Under the pieces are notes generated by a model that made no database searches, was not told the DNA's origin, and saw only the letters and a list, made by a program, of their open reading frames with translations. A stretch of DNA of 64,000 bases from Mytilisepta virgata (taxonomy: Eukaryota; Mollusca; Bivalvia; Mytilida; Mytilidae): NCBI GenBank assembly GCA_028015205.1, contig CM051517.1:57349455-57413454 (forward strand), written 5' to 3'. Within the stretch, counting starts at the first letter, position 1; every line of letters starts with the position of its first letter. Positions 13,896 through 24,984 of the stretch are shown one piece after another. The translations under genes and the position numbers were made by a program.

Positions 13896-14581
13896 TGACT
13901 TTTGACCTTGGTACTAAAATGTAGATCTTTTGAAACTAATCTTTTTTTGTATTAACATTTTCTTCATATCTATAATGGTTTTCGAGCTATAGTATACAAC
14001 AAATATGCATCAAGGGCAATAACTCCTATAAAAAGTCATCATACAACTTCAGTCCCAATGAGACAAATTTAGATCTTGACAAGATAAACATTTTTCCCAA
14101 TTTATTTAATCAGCTATCTCTTGCGGTTTCTGAGCTATTTCGATAACAAGGTCTGCGGTCAAAGGTCAAGGTCAAAATTGAGATTTGACTTTGATCCCTT
14201 TCAATAGCTTATTTGGTCCTATGACCAATAGTGAAAGTCCCATGCCTGTACAAGTCATAGTTTTCGAATAAAACATTTTAGCGAAAACTACTTTTCATTA
14301 AGGGGAGATAACTCTTATTACGACATTTGAAATCCTTTCGGTTTTTTGTCATGAAGCATGCAGTCGATAAACCGAACACTTTCCACCTTTCGGTTTGCAT
14401 CTAAGTTTTACGGTTTCAGAGATGAAGCGATAACAAGGTTTCGCTACACCGGGCAGATAACTCTGTAACAACAAAGAGTTCGGCTTAGCAGGGTGTTTTT
14501 TTAAATCAAAGTCTGAATACGACACTTCCCACCAAGTTTCGAAAGGATATGTCGTGAAATGAAAAAACGTTTTTGGCGGAA
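13896..14581. repeat. Diverged satellite unit end
   Basis: Recognisable counterparts of the 290-bp module and end block ('gggcagataactctgta', 'aaagagttcggctta', 'ggatatgtcg.gaaatgaa') are present but with many substitutions and a different middle. It is an older variant lying directly against the apparently exact duplicated unit. Confidence 0.75.
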
Positions 14582-16314
14582 CAAAAATAATAATAACTAG
14601 AAAGACAATTGTTCAGAGAACAATTGCAAGGTTTTTCCCTTGTCAAATAGCAATTAAGGCCATTAAGCATGACTGTTGACCTTCTATTTTGACTTGTATA
14701 GTCAAAATATAGGACTCTGTCACATTGAACTTGACCATTGATCATCGATTTTGACCTCTACAACTCTAAAATAGGTCCCTGAACATAAATATATATGGTT
14801 GCTAGGTACTTTTACATCGGTTGCTAAGGACTTTTTCAATGACCTTGACCCTTGACCTTCCATTTTAAGCTCTACGGTTCTATAATATGGTCCTGAGCAT
14901 AAATATATATGGTTGCTAGGTACTTTTCCATCGGTTACTAAGGAATTTTTCAATGACCTTGACCCTTGACCTTCCATTTTGACCTCTATGGCTCTATAAT
15001 ATGATCCTGAGCATAAATATATATGGTTGCTAGGTACTTTTCCATCAGTTGCTAAGGACTTTTTCGATGACCTTGACCCTTGACCTTCCATTTTGACTTC
15101 TATGGCTCTATAATAGGATCCTGAACATAAATATATATGGTTGCTAGGTACTTTTCCATCGGTTGCTAAGGACTTTTTCAATGACCTTGATCCTTGACCT
15201 TCAATTTTCACCTCTATAGTTCTATAATAGGGTCCTGACCATAAATATATATGGTTGCTAGGTACTTTTCCGTCGGTTGCTAAGGGTTTTTTTGATGACC
15301 TTGATATCTGACTTTTGACCTTGGTACTAAAATGTAGATCTTTTGAAACTGATCTTTTTTTGTATTAACATTTTCTTCATATCTATAATGGTTTTCGAGA
15401 TATAGGATAAAACAAACATGCCTCAAGGGCAGTAACTCGTATAAGGAGTCAACGTACAACTTTATACCCATGAGACAAACTTAGATCTTGACAAGATAAA
15501 CATTTCCCCCAATATATTTCATCAGCTATTTGTTACGGTTTCTACGTTATTCTCATAACAAGATATAAGGTCAAAGGTCAAGTGCGACCTTGACCTTTGA
15601 CCTTGGGGTCATTTTGAAGAATAAGACATTTGATGACTATTGGTGAAAGTCCCAAGTCTCTACGACTAGATGTTTCTGAGTTTTGACCATGTACGCGTTT
15701 CGTCAAATATTCAAGGGCCAGTAACTCCTATAAGAAGTCGATAAACCAAGCTGAGCGAAACATGACAAAGTTGCGTCTTGCAAAGATGAACATTTTTGCC
15801 AACATATTTCATCAGCTATCTTTTACGGTTTATGAGTTATTTCCATAACAAGGTATCAGGTCAAAGGTCATGTATGACCTTGACCTTTGACCTTGGGGTC
15901 ATTTTGTAAAATAAGACATCTGATGACTATTGGTGAAAGTCCCAAGTCTCTACGACTAACGGTTTACGAGTTTTGATCATGCACGCGCTCCATCAAATAT
16001 TCAAGGGCCAGTAACTCCCATAAGGAATCGATAAACTGAGTTGAGCGAAACATAACAAACTTGCGTCTTGCAAAGATGAACACTTTTCCTTATATATTTG
16101 ATCAGCTATTTGTTACGGTTTTTGAGTTATTTCGATAACAATGGTTTACGGTATTTGGGCAGATAACTCTGTATGGAAAAGAGTTCGGCTTCGCGGTGTC
16201 AATCCTGAATCCGGTTTATCATTCCGAACCAACTGGTGAAATATCATTTTGATATGTCGCGAAATGAAGAAAATTCTTGACATCGAAGTTGGCGGAAAAG
16301 AAGAAAAATAATAA
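14582..16314. repeat. Satellite unit duplicated from 8,265 bp upstream, copy 2
   Basis: Partner of 6317-8049. Upstream of its left edge the sequence is a diverged unit end (13.9-14.58 kb) that does not match the region before copy 1. Downstream of its right edge this copy goes on with more AAT and a hairpin-1 cassette that copy 1 lacks. Confidence 0.9.
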
Positions 16315-16439
16315 TAATAATAATCAGACGAATTACAGAAAGGTCTTTCCGTTGGAAACGGGAAAGACCTTAATAAGAATAATAATAATAACTAGTAAGA
16401 CATTTGTTCCGAGAACAAATGTAAGGTCTTTCCATTCGA

Positions 16440-17870
16440 TTATGGAGAGTGTTATGACACCCTAGTAAGTCGTTTTTACCTTAAAATATTGTAAAAAAGT
16501 CTTAAAAACCATGAACAAACTGTTTTAAAGCCAAGTTCAATATCTAGGACATGACCTTGACCTTTGACCTTTTGATCTTTTTGAAGGTCAATGGTCCCTG
16601 GTGTCATTTCAAAAGACCCGGTGCCTTTACTATATACCATTATCAAGTTGTTTATGAAAAACTATTTAATTTTATGTTCTAAGGACAATAACTCCTACAA
16701 GATGACGTCATAGGACTTTGACATTATGGAACAAAGTTGCGTCTTAATGTCCTTTACATTTTCCTCATTATATTTCATCATCTATCTTCTAACGTTTCAG
16801 AGGAATACTCATAACAAGGAAAAGTCAAAATTTAGAACTTGACCTTGACCTTTGACCTTGACCTTATTTTTCTTGGAATGGCTTGTGGAGACCAATTATA
16901 AAGTTTCATAACTGATATCTGACCCCTAACCTTACTTTTGACCCTTAAAGTTGTCTCTCTAGATTTTGATGCAGTTATGCCCCTTGAAGGGGTCATCAAA
17001 TCTCTTTGGACCAAATGTAATGAATCATCGGTCTACGTAGTTGAACATTTTCCACCCTTAAGTTTTAGAGTATCTCTTATGGTTTCAGAGTTTAAATCAT
17101 AACAAGGGTTACGGTGTTCGGGGAGATAACTCTGTAATGGAAAAAAGTTCGATAACTCAGGGTCGATTTCGAATAGATTTTAACACACCGATATCATATA
17201 AGAAGTTTCATAATGATACGACGTAAGCTGTTGAAACAAGAAGACTTTGAAATGTGGCGGAAAAAAAGAATAAAAATAATTTAGAACTTGACCTTGACCT
17301 TTGACCTTGACATTATTTTTCTTGGAATGGCTTGTGGAGACCAACTATAAAGTTTCATATTGATATCTGACCCCTAACCTTACTTTTGACCCTCAGAGTC
17401 TTCTCTATAGATTTTGATGCAGTTATGCCCCTTGAAGGAGTCATCAAATCTCTTTAGACCAAATGTAATGAATCATCGGTCTACGTAGTTGAACATTTTC
17501 CACCCTTAAGTTTTAGCGTATCTCTTACGGTTTCAGAGTTTAAATCATAACAAGGGTTACGGTGTTCAGGGAGATAACTCTGTAATGGAAAAAAGTTCGA
17601 TAACTCAGGGTTGAAATCGAATAGATTTTAACACACCGATATCATATAAGAAGTTTCATAATGATATGTCGTAAGCTCTTAAAAACAGAAGACTTTGAAA
17701 TGTGGCGGAAAAGAAAGAATAAAAATAATAATAATAATAATAATAATCATAAGAATAGCTATATGTCTTTCCATTTGGAAATGGAAAGACCTAATAATAA
17801 TCATACGAATTACAGAAAGGTCTTTCCGTTGGAAACGGGAAAGACCTTAATGAACAAATATTGAAAAAAT
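16440..17870. repeat. Diverged right edge of the satellite, with a 449-bp tandem pair
   Basis: After 16,440 the module is only loosely similar. The segment from 'ttagaacttgacc' at 16832 is repeated from 17281, about 449 bp apart and nearly identical. The second copy continues into an AAT tract and two hairpins (GTCTTTCCATTT paired with AAATGGAAAGAC at 17765-17790, then a standard hairpin 1 to about 17849). The satellite stops about 17,870. Confidence 0.8.
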
Positions 17871-19149
17871 AACATGAAAATTACTAACATTTTTAATGTA
17901 AAAAGTTAAAATAATAATTGATTTTTTTAAATATTTGATAAGACAATGTATAAAATAATGCTTTATAATATACAATTTTGCATTTATATAGGAATAATTC
18001 TTGGAATGTCACAGTTTCTTCACTTTGGATGATCACAGTGCATATGAAATTGACTTTTGATAATTTGTTCTCTAAATGTATATATTTGTTTCTTTCAATG
18101 TAGTGCTTAATTTACTTATTGTTATTCAGGTATTGTTGATGCTTAAAGAATTATAATAAATATATTATCAGAATCCAATGTCTTTTTGTTACATTTCCAT
18201 ATCTTTATTTGAATGAATTGCGAGTTGAATTAAAATATTCTCTTTCATTTATTAATACTAGTATTATACACAGTATTAGTGGAAGATCGCACTCAAATTT
18301 TATTTTACACTGTTGTTATCTCCCTTTCTTATGGGTCATATTATAAAATACAATATAATTTTAGACATTTTCATATTTATGTCTTTACACTTTAACATAT
18401 AATCAAAATTTTTACAATTTCAATATTTAAAGTAGTTTTATAAATATTTGATGCTATTTTTAACAAAAGATAGAAACTTTTACTTTAGTACAATACCGTT
18501 TTGTATTAATATTTATATGAGTAATTATTTCATTTGGACCAATAAATCGGTGCACATCTGCATATTTATAATATGCACATCTACATATGAGTTTTTGAGT
18601 ATACGTCACTGCCCTGTGTAGTGAATTACTATATATTTTCATTTCTTCCATTCTTATTATCTAAGACACTTCACTCCCTTTGTTTTTTATAATACATGCA
18701 CTTCTAATGACATTGATCAAAACATTAAAAAATTACAAACAGTGAAAGAAGATAGTAAATCGAATAGAGAATGGAAAAGGGGTTGAGACAACAACCCGAC
18801 CAAAGAGCAGAAAACAGCTCAAGGCTACCAATGGGTCTTCAATGCAGCGAGAAAATCCCGCACCCGAAGGCGGGCTTCAGCTGGCCTCTAAACAATAATG
18901 TATACTAGTTCAGCAAAATGGACAGCACTCTAAACTCAGAAACATAAAAATGAACCAAAATTCAAAAAAAACACACAAGACTAACGTAGCAGACCAAAAA
19001 ATGACGCCATGACGTTCAAAACATACTTTTGAAAATAAAACATACATGCTCACAATAAACTGGCTTTGGGCATCTTGATTTTTCAACCATACATATATAT
19101 GTGTACGAAATCCTCACTTTCTACTGATTTCATTTCACTAAGATTAATT
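17871..19149. other. AT-rich stretch, no gene seen; dispersed repeat parts
   Basis: No coding signal is seen. 18,300-18,650 is a diverged copy of the 'gttgttatctccctt' segment also found near 19,855 and 25,850. 18,760-18,960 ('acaacaacccgaccaaagag', 'cccgcacccgaaggcgggct') belongs to a repeat that I remember as very common in Mytilus sequence. Confidence 0.5.
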
Positions 19150-21480
19150 ACAAAACAATTTTGACATGAAGTTTTACCAAGGGCAGCAAATTGCACAATT
19201 TTCTTTGAAATATCTGTAAAAATGTACTTTAAATACAAACGTTTGACTTCTAAAATGACTAATTTCTAAAAATTTCAATCCGATAATCTTATATATGCCA
19301 AGAAAGTTCCAAATCTCCCCTTTCAATTAAGAGGAAAATAAGTTGGTCTATTTCACTTTGTTTTTTCAGCAAATTACTTAACATTTTTCACATGTAAACA
19401 TCCCTTTCGTAAAACGTTCAACAGATTGGGATATACACTCTGAGACAATGCTGGGCAAATCATTATTTAATACGGATGGGTGATTGTATGGTAAATAAAT
19501 TATTAATGAAACTCTTCTATGAAACATTCCCTATCTTTTGAACCTAATTCACTGATATATTAACCTTTATTCTTAGTTTGCAGCAACTGAAACTTCAATT
19601 TAGAATATTATTTCTTTTAATTCGAAACTTACAAAAATAAAAAAAATCCTGTTGTAACAAAGGCTATCTAGAGGTTCCTGACATAATTCGAAACAGTAAA
19701 ACTCAGTTCAAAAGATGTCCGAGTCCGATGTTGAAAAATGTAACAGAAGAAACTAAGCAAAATGACAATGATCAATATATATTAACGAAAGGACTTGCTA
19801 GTAGTTACTGACTATCGCTGCGCTCGCTATTGAAAAGATCGTATTTTAAAAACTGTTGTTATCTCCCTTATTTGTATAGTATTATAAAATTCCAAATAAT
19901 TTTAGACATTTTATATATTTGTGTTTATATACTTAATCATATAATCAAAACTTTTACAATTTCAATAATTAAAATAGTTCTATAAATATTTTATGCTACT
20001 GTTTTTAAAAGATAGATACTTTTATTTTAGTATTGTACCGTTGGAAATGGAGATTAAAATGGATACTTATTTCATTTGGCCCCGGATTTCTACAACCATA
20101 TACCAAATATAGTATTTTTTAGATATCATCACTGTATGTGATGTGAAATAAATAAAATGAATCATTCTCACCTGAATTTCTAACCAATGCAAATCTGACT
20201 CCGTAAAGGATTTGAGTAGGTAAAAATGAACTGTTATCAGCAGATGTGCATTAGACAGTTGACGTGTTTGAGAAGTGGATTATCAGGGCCTTTTTTCGTA
20301 TAATTAATACGAACGAAATCTGTGCACTAAATCATATTGATGAATAAGTTAAGTTTGAAAGAATATTTGGCCCACTGTGCTCATCTACAAATGAATTTTT
20401 CGCTTCTGAAGTGATAAGACCCCCTCTGATAAACATTATGAAATTAAAATCGAGTCATGAAGGCCGATTTATTTTAACGACTTGAAATCTTAGCAAACAA
20501 GATATTCCCTTTAAAGGATATGAATAGCTTACAAAAATGTTATCCGCAGGATGAAATAGGTATTAAAACATGTTTGAGAAGTGGCATCTTTGCTAGCCAA
20601 TTATGAATCAATTATTGAGAGAAAAGAAACGTAACCCTTGGCTAGCGAAGACGGAGAAGTGGATTTAGATTCTATAATATTAAAAGAACGGGTTTTCGGC
20701 TTTTTCAAGAAAACGCCTTGATCAAATTGAACAAAATATAGTTTAAAATGTAAGAGATGTTATCGCATTTGAAACGAAGCTCTGTCTAGTCTACCTAAAC
20801 TTTACATTATAATTATATGCACTTTGTAAAAAAAACTTCTAACCTAGAATGTCGTCACGTCACACAACTTTGTTTACAACTGATTCAAATTCTCCCAACA
20901 AAATGTCGCGTCGTGCGACAATATTTATTTAGAACAAGCTTTTATAACTATCAATTTTTATTTTAGTTTGTATATTGTATTTTGCTTCATTGTTAAATTT
21001 CCTGGTAGTAGTTGTCAGGAGTGGGGGAGATGTACCGGAACTGACGTTCTACTCATTCAAAAAGGTGTCGGGTCGAGTGTCCCAAACTCCATCCGGCCAC
21101 AAGGGCCTGTCCTCGGCCTTTAAAAAGGTTAGGAGAAGTTTACAATCAATTTGCCTTGGTAAAAATAAGCTTTTTGTCCCCCGCCACAACGCGACGCGGG
21201 GACATATAGAAATGCCGGGCGTCCGGCCGTCCGCCTGTCCCCATTGTAAGCGCTCTCACGCCTACATTTATTTGCGGATTTTTATGAAATTCATATGGAA
21301 GATTTGTTTTGATGGTACTTAGATCAATTTCAAATTCAAGTGCAGTAATATGATTTTTAGCGAAGTTATTGCCCTTTGAACTTTGAAATTTTGCAAAAAT
21401 TGCCTTGTAAGTGCTCTCACGCCTACATTTATTTGCGGTGTTTGATGAAATTCATATGGAATATGTGTTTTGGTGGTATC
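19150..21480. repeat. Dispersed repeat block A (paralogue of block B at 24.2-26.8 kb)
   Basis: From 'acgtttgacttctaaaatga' onward it runs parallel to 24,203-26,790: the same 'tctccccttt' segment, 'aaacattccctatctttt', 'gtccgagtccgatgtt', 'gttgttatctccctta' and 'aaatttcctggtagtagtt'. Compared with block B it lacks the LINE piece but carries an extra stretch of about 540 bp (about 20,418-20,962). Its right end has a GC-rich piece ('ccccgccacaacgcgacgcg') and two diverged copies about 160 bp apart of 'gtaag.gctctcacgcctaca'. Open frames here follow the repeat and are not called genes. Confidence 0.75.
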
Positions 21481-22676
21481 TATTTCATGTTCAAATTCCA
21501 ATGTTAACTTTCTCCACTAAACGAAGTGTCATGTGGCCAGGGACATTGGAATACTGTTCTTTTTTTCTAAAAACAAAATCAGAGAAAATGATTATTTTAT
21601 CTTTCCGGGTGTTCTACCTCTGGAAAAGCATGGGGTATGTTGCATGTCTGTAGCAAATTCAAAAGATTTAGCAATCTGATGGACTGTACGGAGTTAAAAT
21701 CTACATATAGGGATAATATTACTTCCCAAGCACGGCTATTTAAAATGACATGAAATAAATCTAGGCCCATCATGTCTACATGTTTACATGTACTTTCTTT
21801 TACTGATCTAATCACAAACTTTAACATATACTGATGGACTTTAATAATGCAACACTGAATATACGAACCCATATTAAGTTTATTTTTTGTATTAATAGAA
21901 CAAATAATTATTTAAAACCGCATGTTTATTTGTCAGGCCAATGGGCAAGTCAAAATTTCTCTGGTTTTCTAATGGACTGAAATGAGACAGATTTTGTACA
22001 TGAAAGGATCAAGATCAAGATCAAAACAAAATAAATCTTATATTATTCAGTGTAAATTAGCAAATCCGGCACTCGTTCTAATAAATGTTTGGGATGTCAC
22101 ACAAACAATACATGCAGTTCATCTGATTTATTTTGCAGTGCTGCAAGTGTGAAACCACGCGCTTTCTATTTATGTTTATACAAATATGAACAGTATATCG
22201 TACAAATATTCATTTATTTAGCATGCATACCATGGACACTGGAGCTTTATTTCGATAAGTCCAAACTGCTTTTAAAGGTATCATTTTAATCCAATGACGA
22301 TTAAACTGAACTGAATTTAAAAACAAACAGACAAAACAACATGCATCAAAATCCTGAGATCTACCAACTGCCTAAACTTTCTTATATGAGTGGCCATTCA
22401 TGCCATTCATGCCATTGGCCCGATAAAATTACGCGTAAGTAAAATTTACTCATTAAAACTCAAAAGTTACGCGTAATTATTAAGGTACCAGTATACAAAT
22501 TGTTTTTTTTTCATTATGCAAGTTTCGAATTTTGTCCTCCCTGTAATATATTATTCTATAATATTCTATATTCTATATTTTAGAAGTCAAACGTTTGTAT
22601 GTAAAGTACTTTTTTACAGATATTTAGAAGAAAATGTTGCAATTTGCTGCCATTGGTAAAACTTTATATCAAAATA
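21481..22676. other. No gene seen; inverted repeat copy next to the transposon
   Basis: Mostly featureless AT-rich sequence. Two TTACGCGTAA palindromes lie at 22429-22438 and 22467-22476. 22,580-22,675 is an inverted copy of about 19,160-19,255 in block A ('agaagtcaaacgtttgta', 'caatttgctgcc'). Confidence 0.55.
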
Positions 22677-22678
22677 TA

Positions 22679-22703
22679 CTCTCTCAAAAAAGAAACGCAA
22701 CAT
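22679..22703 (+). repeat. Left terminal inverted repeat of the Tc1 element
   Basis: 25 bp, exact reverse complement of 24174-24198. It directly follows the TA target site. Confidence 0.95.
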
Positions 22704-22941
22704 CAGATTATCTTTTTGAAATATTATTTTTTCCGGACAAATAACCAATAAATATCAAAATATATGTACACATGATCATAATTACACCTTCATAAAAAGT
22801 TTCCAGGTACAATCATTTAAATTCATCCACCCGTAAACGACTTTGGTCGCAATCTGGGACACCCTACGATTTACGCATTGCCAAAAACTGGGTCGACTTT
22901 CACGTGCAAATCATGGGTTATTTTTTAGCTCAGTCAGTCGG

Positions 22942-22948
22942 TATAAAA
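22942..22948 (+). promoter_or_regulatory. TATA box of the transposase
   Basis: TATAAAA lies 59 bases before the ATG, in 'gtcggtataaaaacccgg'. The spacing fits a short leader. Confidence 0.6.
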
Positions 22949-23006
22949 ACCCGGTATTTCTTTTCATGAATGCATTCGTAAAATAAAATTCTGATGAGGT
23001 GACGCT

Positions 23007-24014
23007 ATGCCAAGGTTAGACGCTGCTACCCGGAATATCGCTATCGGACGACTAGAGGCCGGAGAATCACAGAATGCTGTTGCTGTAACGTACAATGTTC
23101 ATCGTAGCACAATTTCACGCCTTTGGGGACGCTACCTGCAGCTTGGTACTACGACAGATCGGCCACGTTCAGGGCGCCCGCGTGTTACAACCAGGGCGCA
23201 AGATCGTTACATCAGACTTTTCCATCTGCGGAATAGGACTATTGCTGCAACAGAAACAGCTGTAAACGTCCCTGGGTTGCGCCGTATATCAGCACAGACA
23301 GTACGCAATCGGTTACGTTCTCATGGATTGAGGGCAAGAAGACCTTACTTTGGAGCAACACTGAGACGCCAACACCGCCGAGCGAGGGTTAGATGGTGTA
23401 CTACAGTTCGTGCATGGAATTTACAGAACTGGAGAAGAGTATGGTTCAGCGATGAGTCACGTTTTCAACTGGAAAAGCGAGATGGTCGCATACGTGTGTA
23501 TAGGCGCCGAAACGAACGTTTTGCGCAAAACTGTGTTGTGGAGAGAGACAATTTTGGCGGAGGCAGTGTTATGATGTGGGCCGCTATTTCTTATGCCAGA
23601 AACACACAGCTGATACATATCCAAGGCAATCTGAACGCTGTTAGGTATAGAGACGAAATTTTACGACCTCATTTATTGCCCGTAATTGACATTCGGAGAG
23701 AAATTTTTCAGCACGACAATGCCCGACCACATACAGCACGTGTAACAGTAGACTTTTTAGAACAACAGAATGTCAATGTGATCCGTTGGCCGTCACGATC
23801 ACCCGATCTTAATCCAATTGAACATTTGTGGGATGAAGTGGATCGGCGCGTGCGCCAACGACAACCACCACCGCAAAATCTGCAACAATTACAGCAGGCA
23901 CTTCAGTTTGAGTGGCAAAGGATACCGCGTGTTCGAACTCAGCGTTTAATTCAATCTATGCCAAGAAGAGTCGGGGCTGTGTTACAAGCAAATGGTGGAC
24001 ATACCAGATATTGA
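23007..24014 (+). CDS. Tc1-family transposase, 335 aa, intact
   Basis: DDE/D transposase that would excise and insert the surrounding element by cutting at its inverted ends. The N-terminal third has two helix-turn-helix-like parts: one around residues 18-45 (SQNAVAVTYNVHRSTISRLW), one around 80-110. Between them is an AT-hook-like RSGRPR. The catalytic domain shows WFSDES (first Asp), FQHDNARPHTA (second Asp) and WPSRSPDLNPIEHLWDE (Glu), with 34 residues between second Asp and Glu, which is the DD34E spacing of Tc1. The length is usual for the family. The ATG at 23007 is the first after the TATA box, and no stop or frameshift interrupts the frame. Base composition is richer in GC than the surroundings, as expected for a recently arrived coding element. 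The ORF is open, but activity is not shown. Confidence 0.95.
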   Translation: MPRLDAATRNIAIGRLEAGESQNAVAVTYNVHRSTISRLWGRYLQLGTTTDRPRSGRPRVTTRAQDRYIRLFHLRNRTIAATETAVNVPGLRRISAQTVRNRLRSHGLRARRPYFGATLRRQHRRARVRWCTTVRAWNLQNWRRVWFSDESRFQLEKRDGRIRVYRRRNERFAQNCVVERDNFGGGSVMMWAAISYARNTQLIHIQGNLNAVRYRDEILRPHLLPVIDIRREIFQHDNARPHTARVTVDFLEQQNVNVIRWPSRSPDLNPIEHLWDEVDRRVRQRQPPPQNLQQLQQALQFEWQRIPRVRTQRLIQSMPRRVGAVLQANGGHTRY

Positions 24015-24173
24015 CAATTTATGAGTGATTTATTGACAATATGTGACAAACTGTGATATTCCAAGGTAAAAGAACTCATGAACAAGAAGTGTGCCAATTT
24101 TTGCATTCCTGTGTAAATTATTTATATCATAAATTATGAAAATAATATATGAAGTAAATTTCCTATTTTCTGT

Positions 24174-24198
24174 ATGTTGCGTTTCTTTTTTGAGAGAG
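24174..24198 (-). repeat. Right terminal inverted repeat of the Tc1 element
   Basis: 25 bp, exact reverse complement of 22679-22703, followed by TA. Confidence 0.95.
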
Positions 24199-24765
24199 TA
24201 TATAAACGTTTGACTTCTAAAATGACTAATTTCTAAAATTGCAATCCCATAATCTTATATATTCCAAGAAAGTTCCCAATCTCCCCTTTCAGTTAAGAGG
24301 AAAACAAGTTGGTCTATTTCACCTTTTTTCAGCAAATTAATTAACATTTTTCACATGTAAACATCCCTTTCGTAAAAGTTCAACAGATTGGGATATACAC
24401 TCTGAAACAATGCTGGGCAAATCAGTATTTTAATACGGATGGCTGATTGCATGGTAAATAAATTATTAATGAAACTCTTCTATGAAACATTCCCTATCTT
24501 TAGAACCTAATTCACTGACATAGTAACCTTTATTCTTAATTGTCAGCAACTTAAACTTCAATATAGAATATTATTTCTTTTATACTAAAATTCGAAACTT
24601 ACAAAATAAAAAAAACCTATTTGTATACTGGTACCTAACAAAGGCTAGAGGTTCCTGACAGAATTTGAAACTTACAAAATAACAAAAACCTGTTTGTATA
24701 CTGGTACCTAACAAAGGCTAGAGATTCCTGACTTGGGACAGGCGCAAAACTGCGGCGGGCTCACC

Positions 24766-24806
24766 CACCCCCACCCCCACCCCCCCCCCCCCCCCCCCCC
24801 ACCCCC
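24766..24806. repeat. Poly-C tract
   Basis: A run of about 40 bases that is nearly all C, broken by a few A. It could form G-quadruplex or i-motif structures, and its true length is easily misjudged by sequencing. Confidence 0.8.
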
Positions 24807-24984
24807 GCTCCTAATACCTCTAGCCAATGCTGAATAAACAAACACAAAGCGATACACACAGTAAAACTCAGTTCAAAATATGTCCGAGTCCGATGTTAAA
24901 AAAGGTAACAGAAGAAACTAAGCAAAATGACAATGATCAATGGACTACTAGCAGTTGCTGACTATCGCTACTCTCGCTATCTTG

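Larger units (their letters stand above)
1..17870. repeat. Higher-order satellite array, unit about 1.6-1.85 kb
   Basis: About ten head-to-tail units, each made of a run of 114-bp repeats, then about 2.5 copies of a 290-bp repeat, then an end block with an AAT microsatellite and hairpins. The landmark 'tttacggtatttgggcagat' recurs near 1083, 2688, 4537, 6159, 7879, 9464, 11134, 12738 and 16144, with a diverged form near 14,435, so spacing is about 1.6-1.85 kb. The array runs off the left edge of the window, so its true length is unknown. The many minus-strand open frames in it come from repeats whose period is a multiple of three; I do not call them genes. Order and content are read directly. 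The comparison to non-autonomous Helitron-like elements with a tandem core is inference. Confidence 0.95.
22679..24198 (+). mobile_element. Complete Tc1-type DNA transposon, 1,520 bp
   Basis: Perfect 25-bp terminal inverted repeats beginning CTCTCTCAAAAAAGAAACGC bound the element. TA dinucleotides flank both ends (22677-22678 and 24199-24200), the target-site duplication of the Tc1/mariner superfamily. A single intact transposase frame and a TATA box lie inside. It sits at the left edge of repeat block B. Perfect termini and an open frame suggest a recent insertion. Confidence 0.95.

Noticed and set aside
16425..16470. Helitron 3' end (hairpin then CTAGT near 16,464)
   Set aside because: A hairpin-like GTGTTATGACAC precedes CTAGT, but the feature is not repeated at other unit ends, so I could not support it as a terminus.
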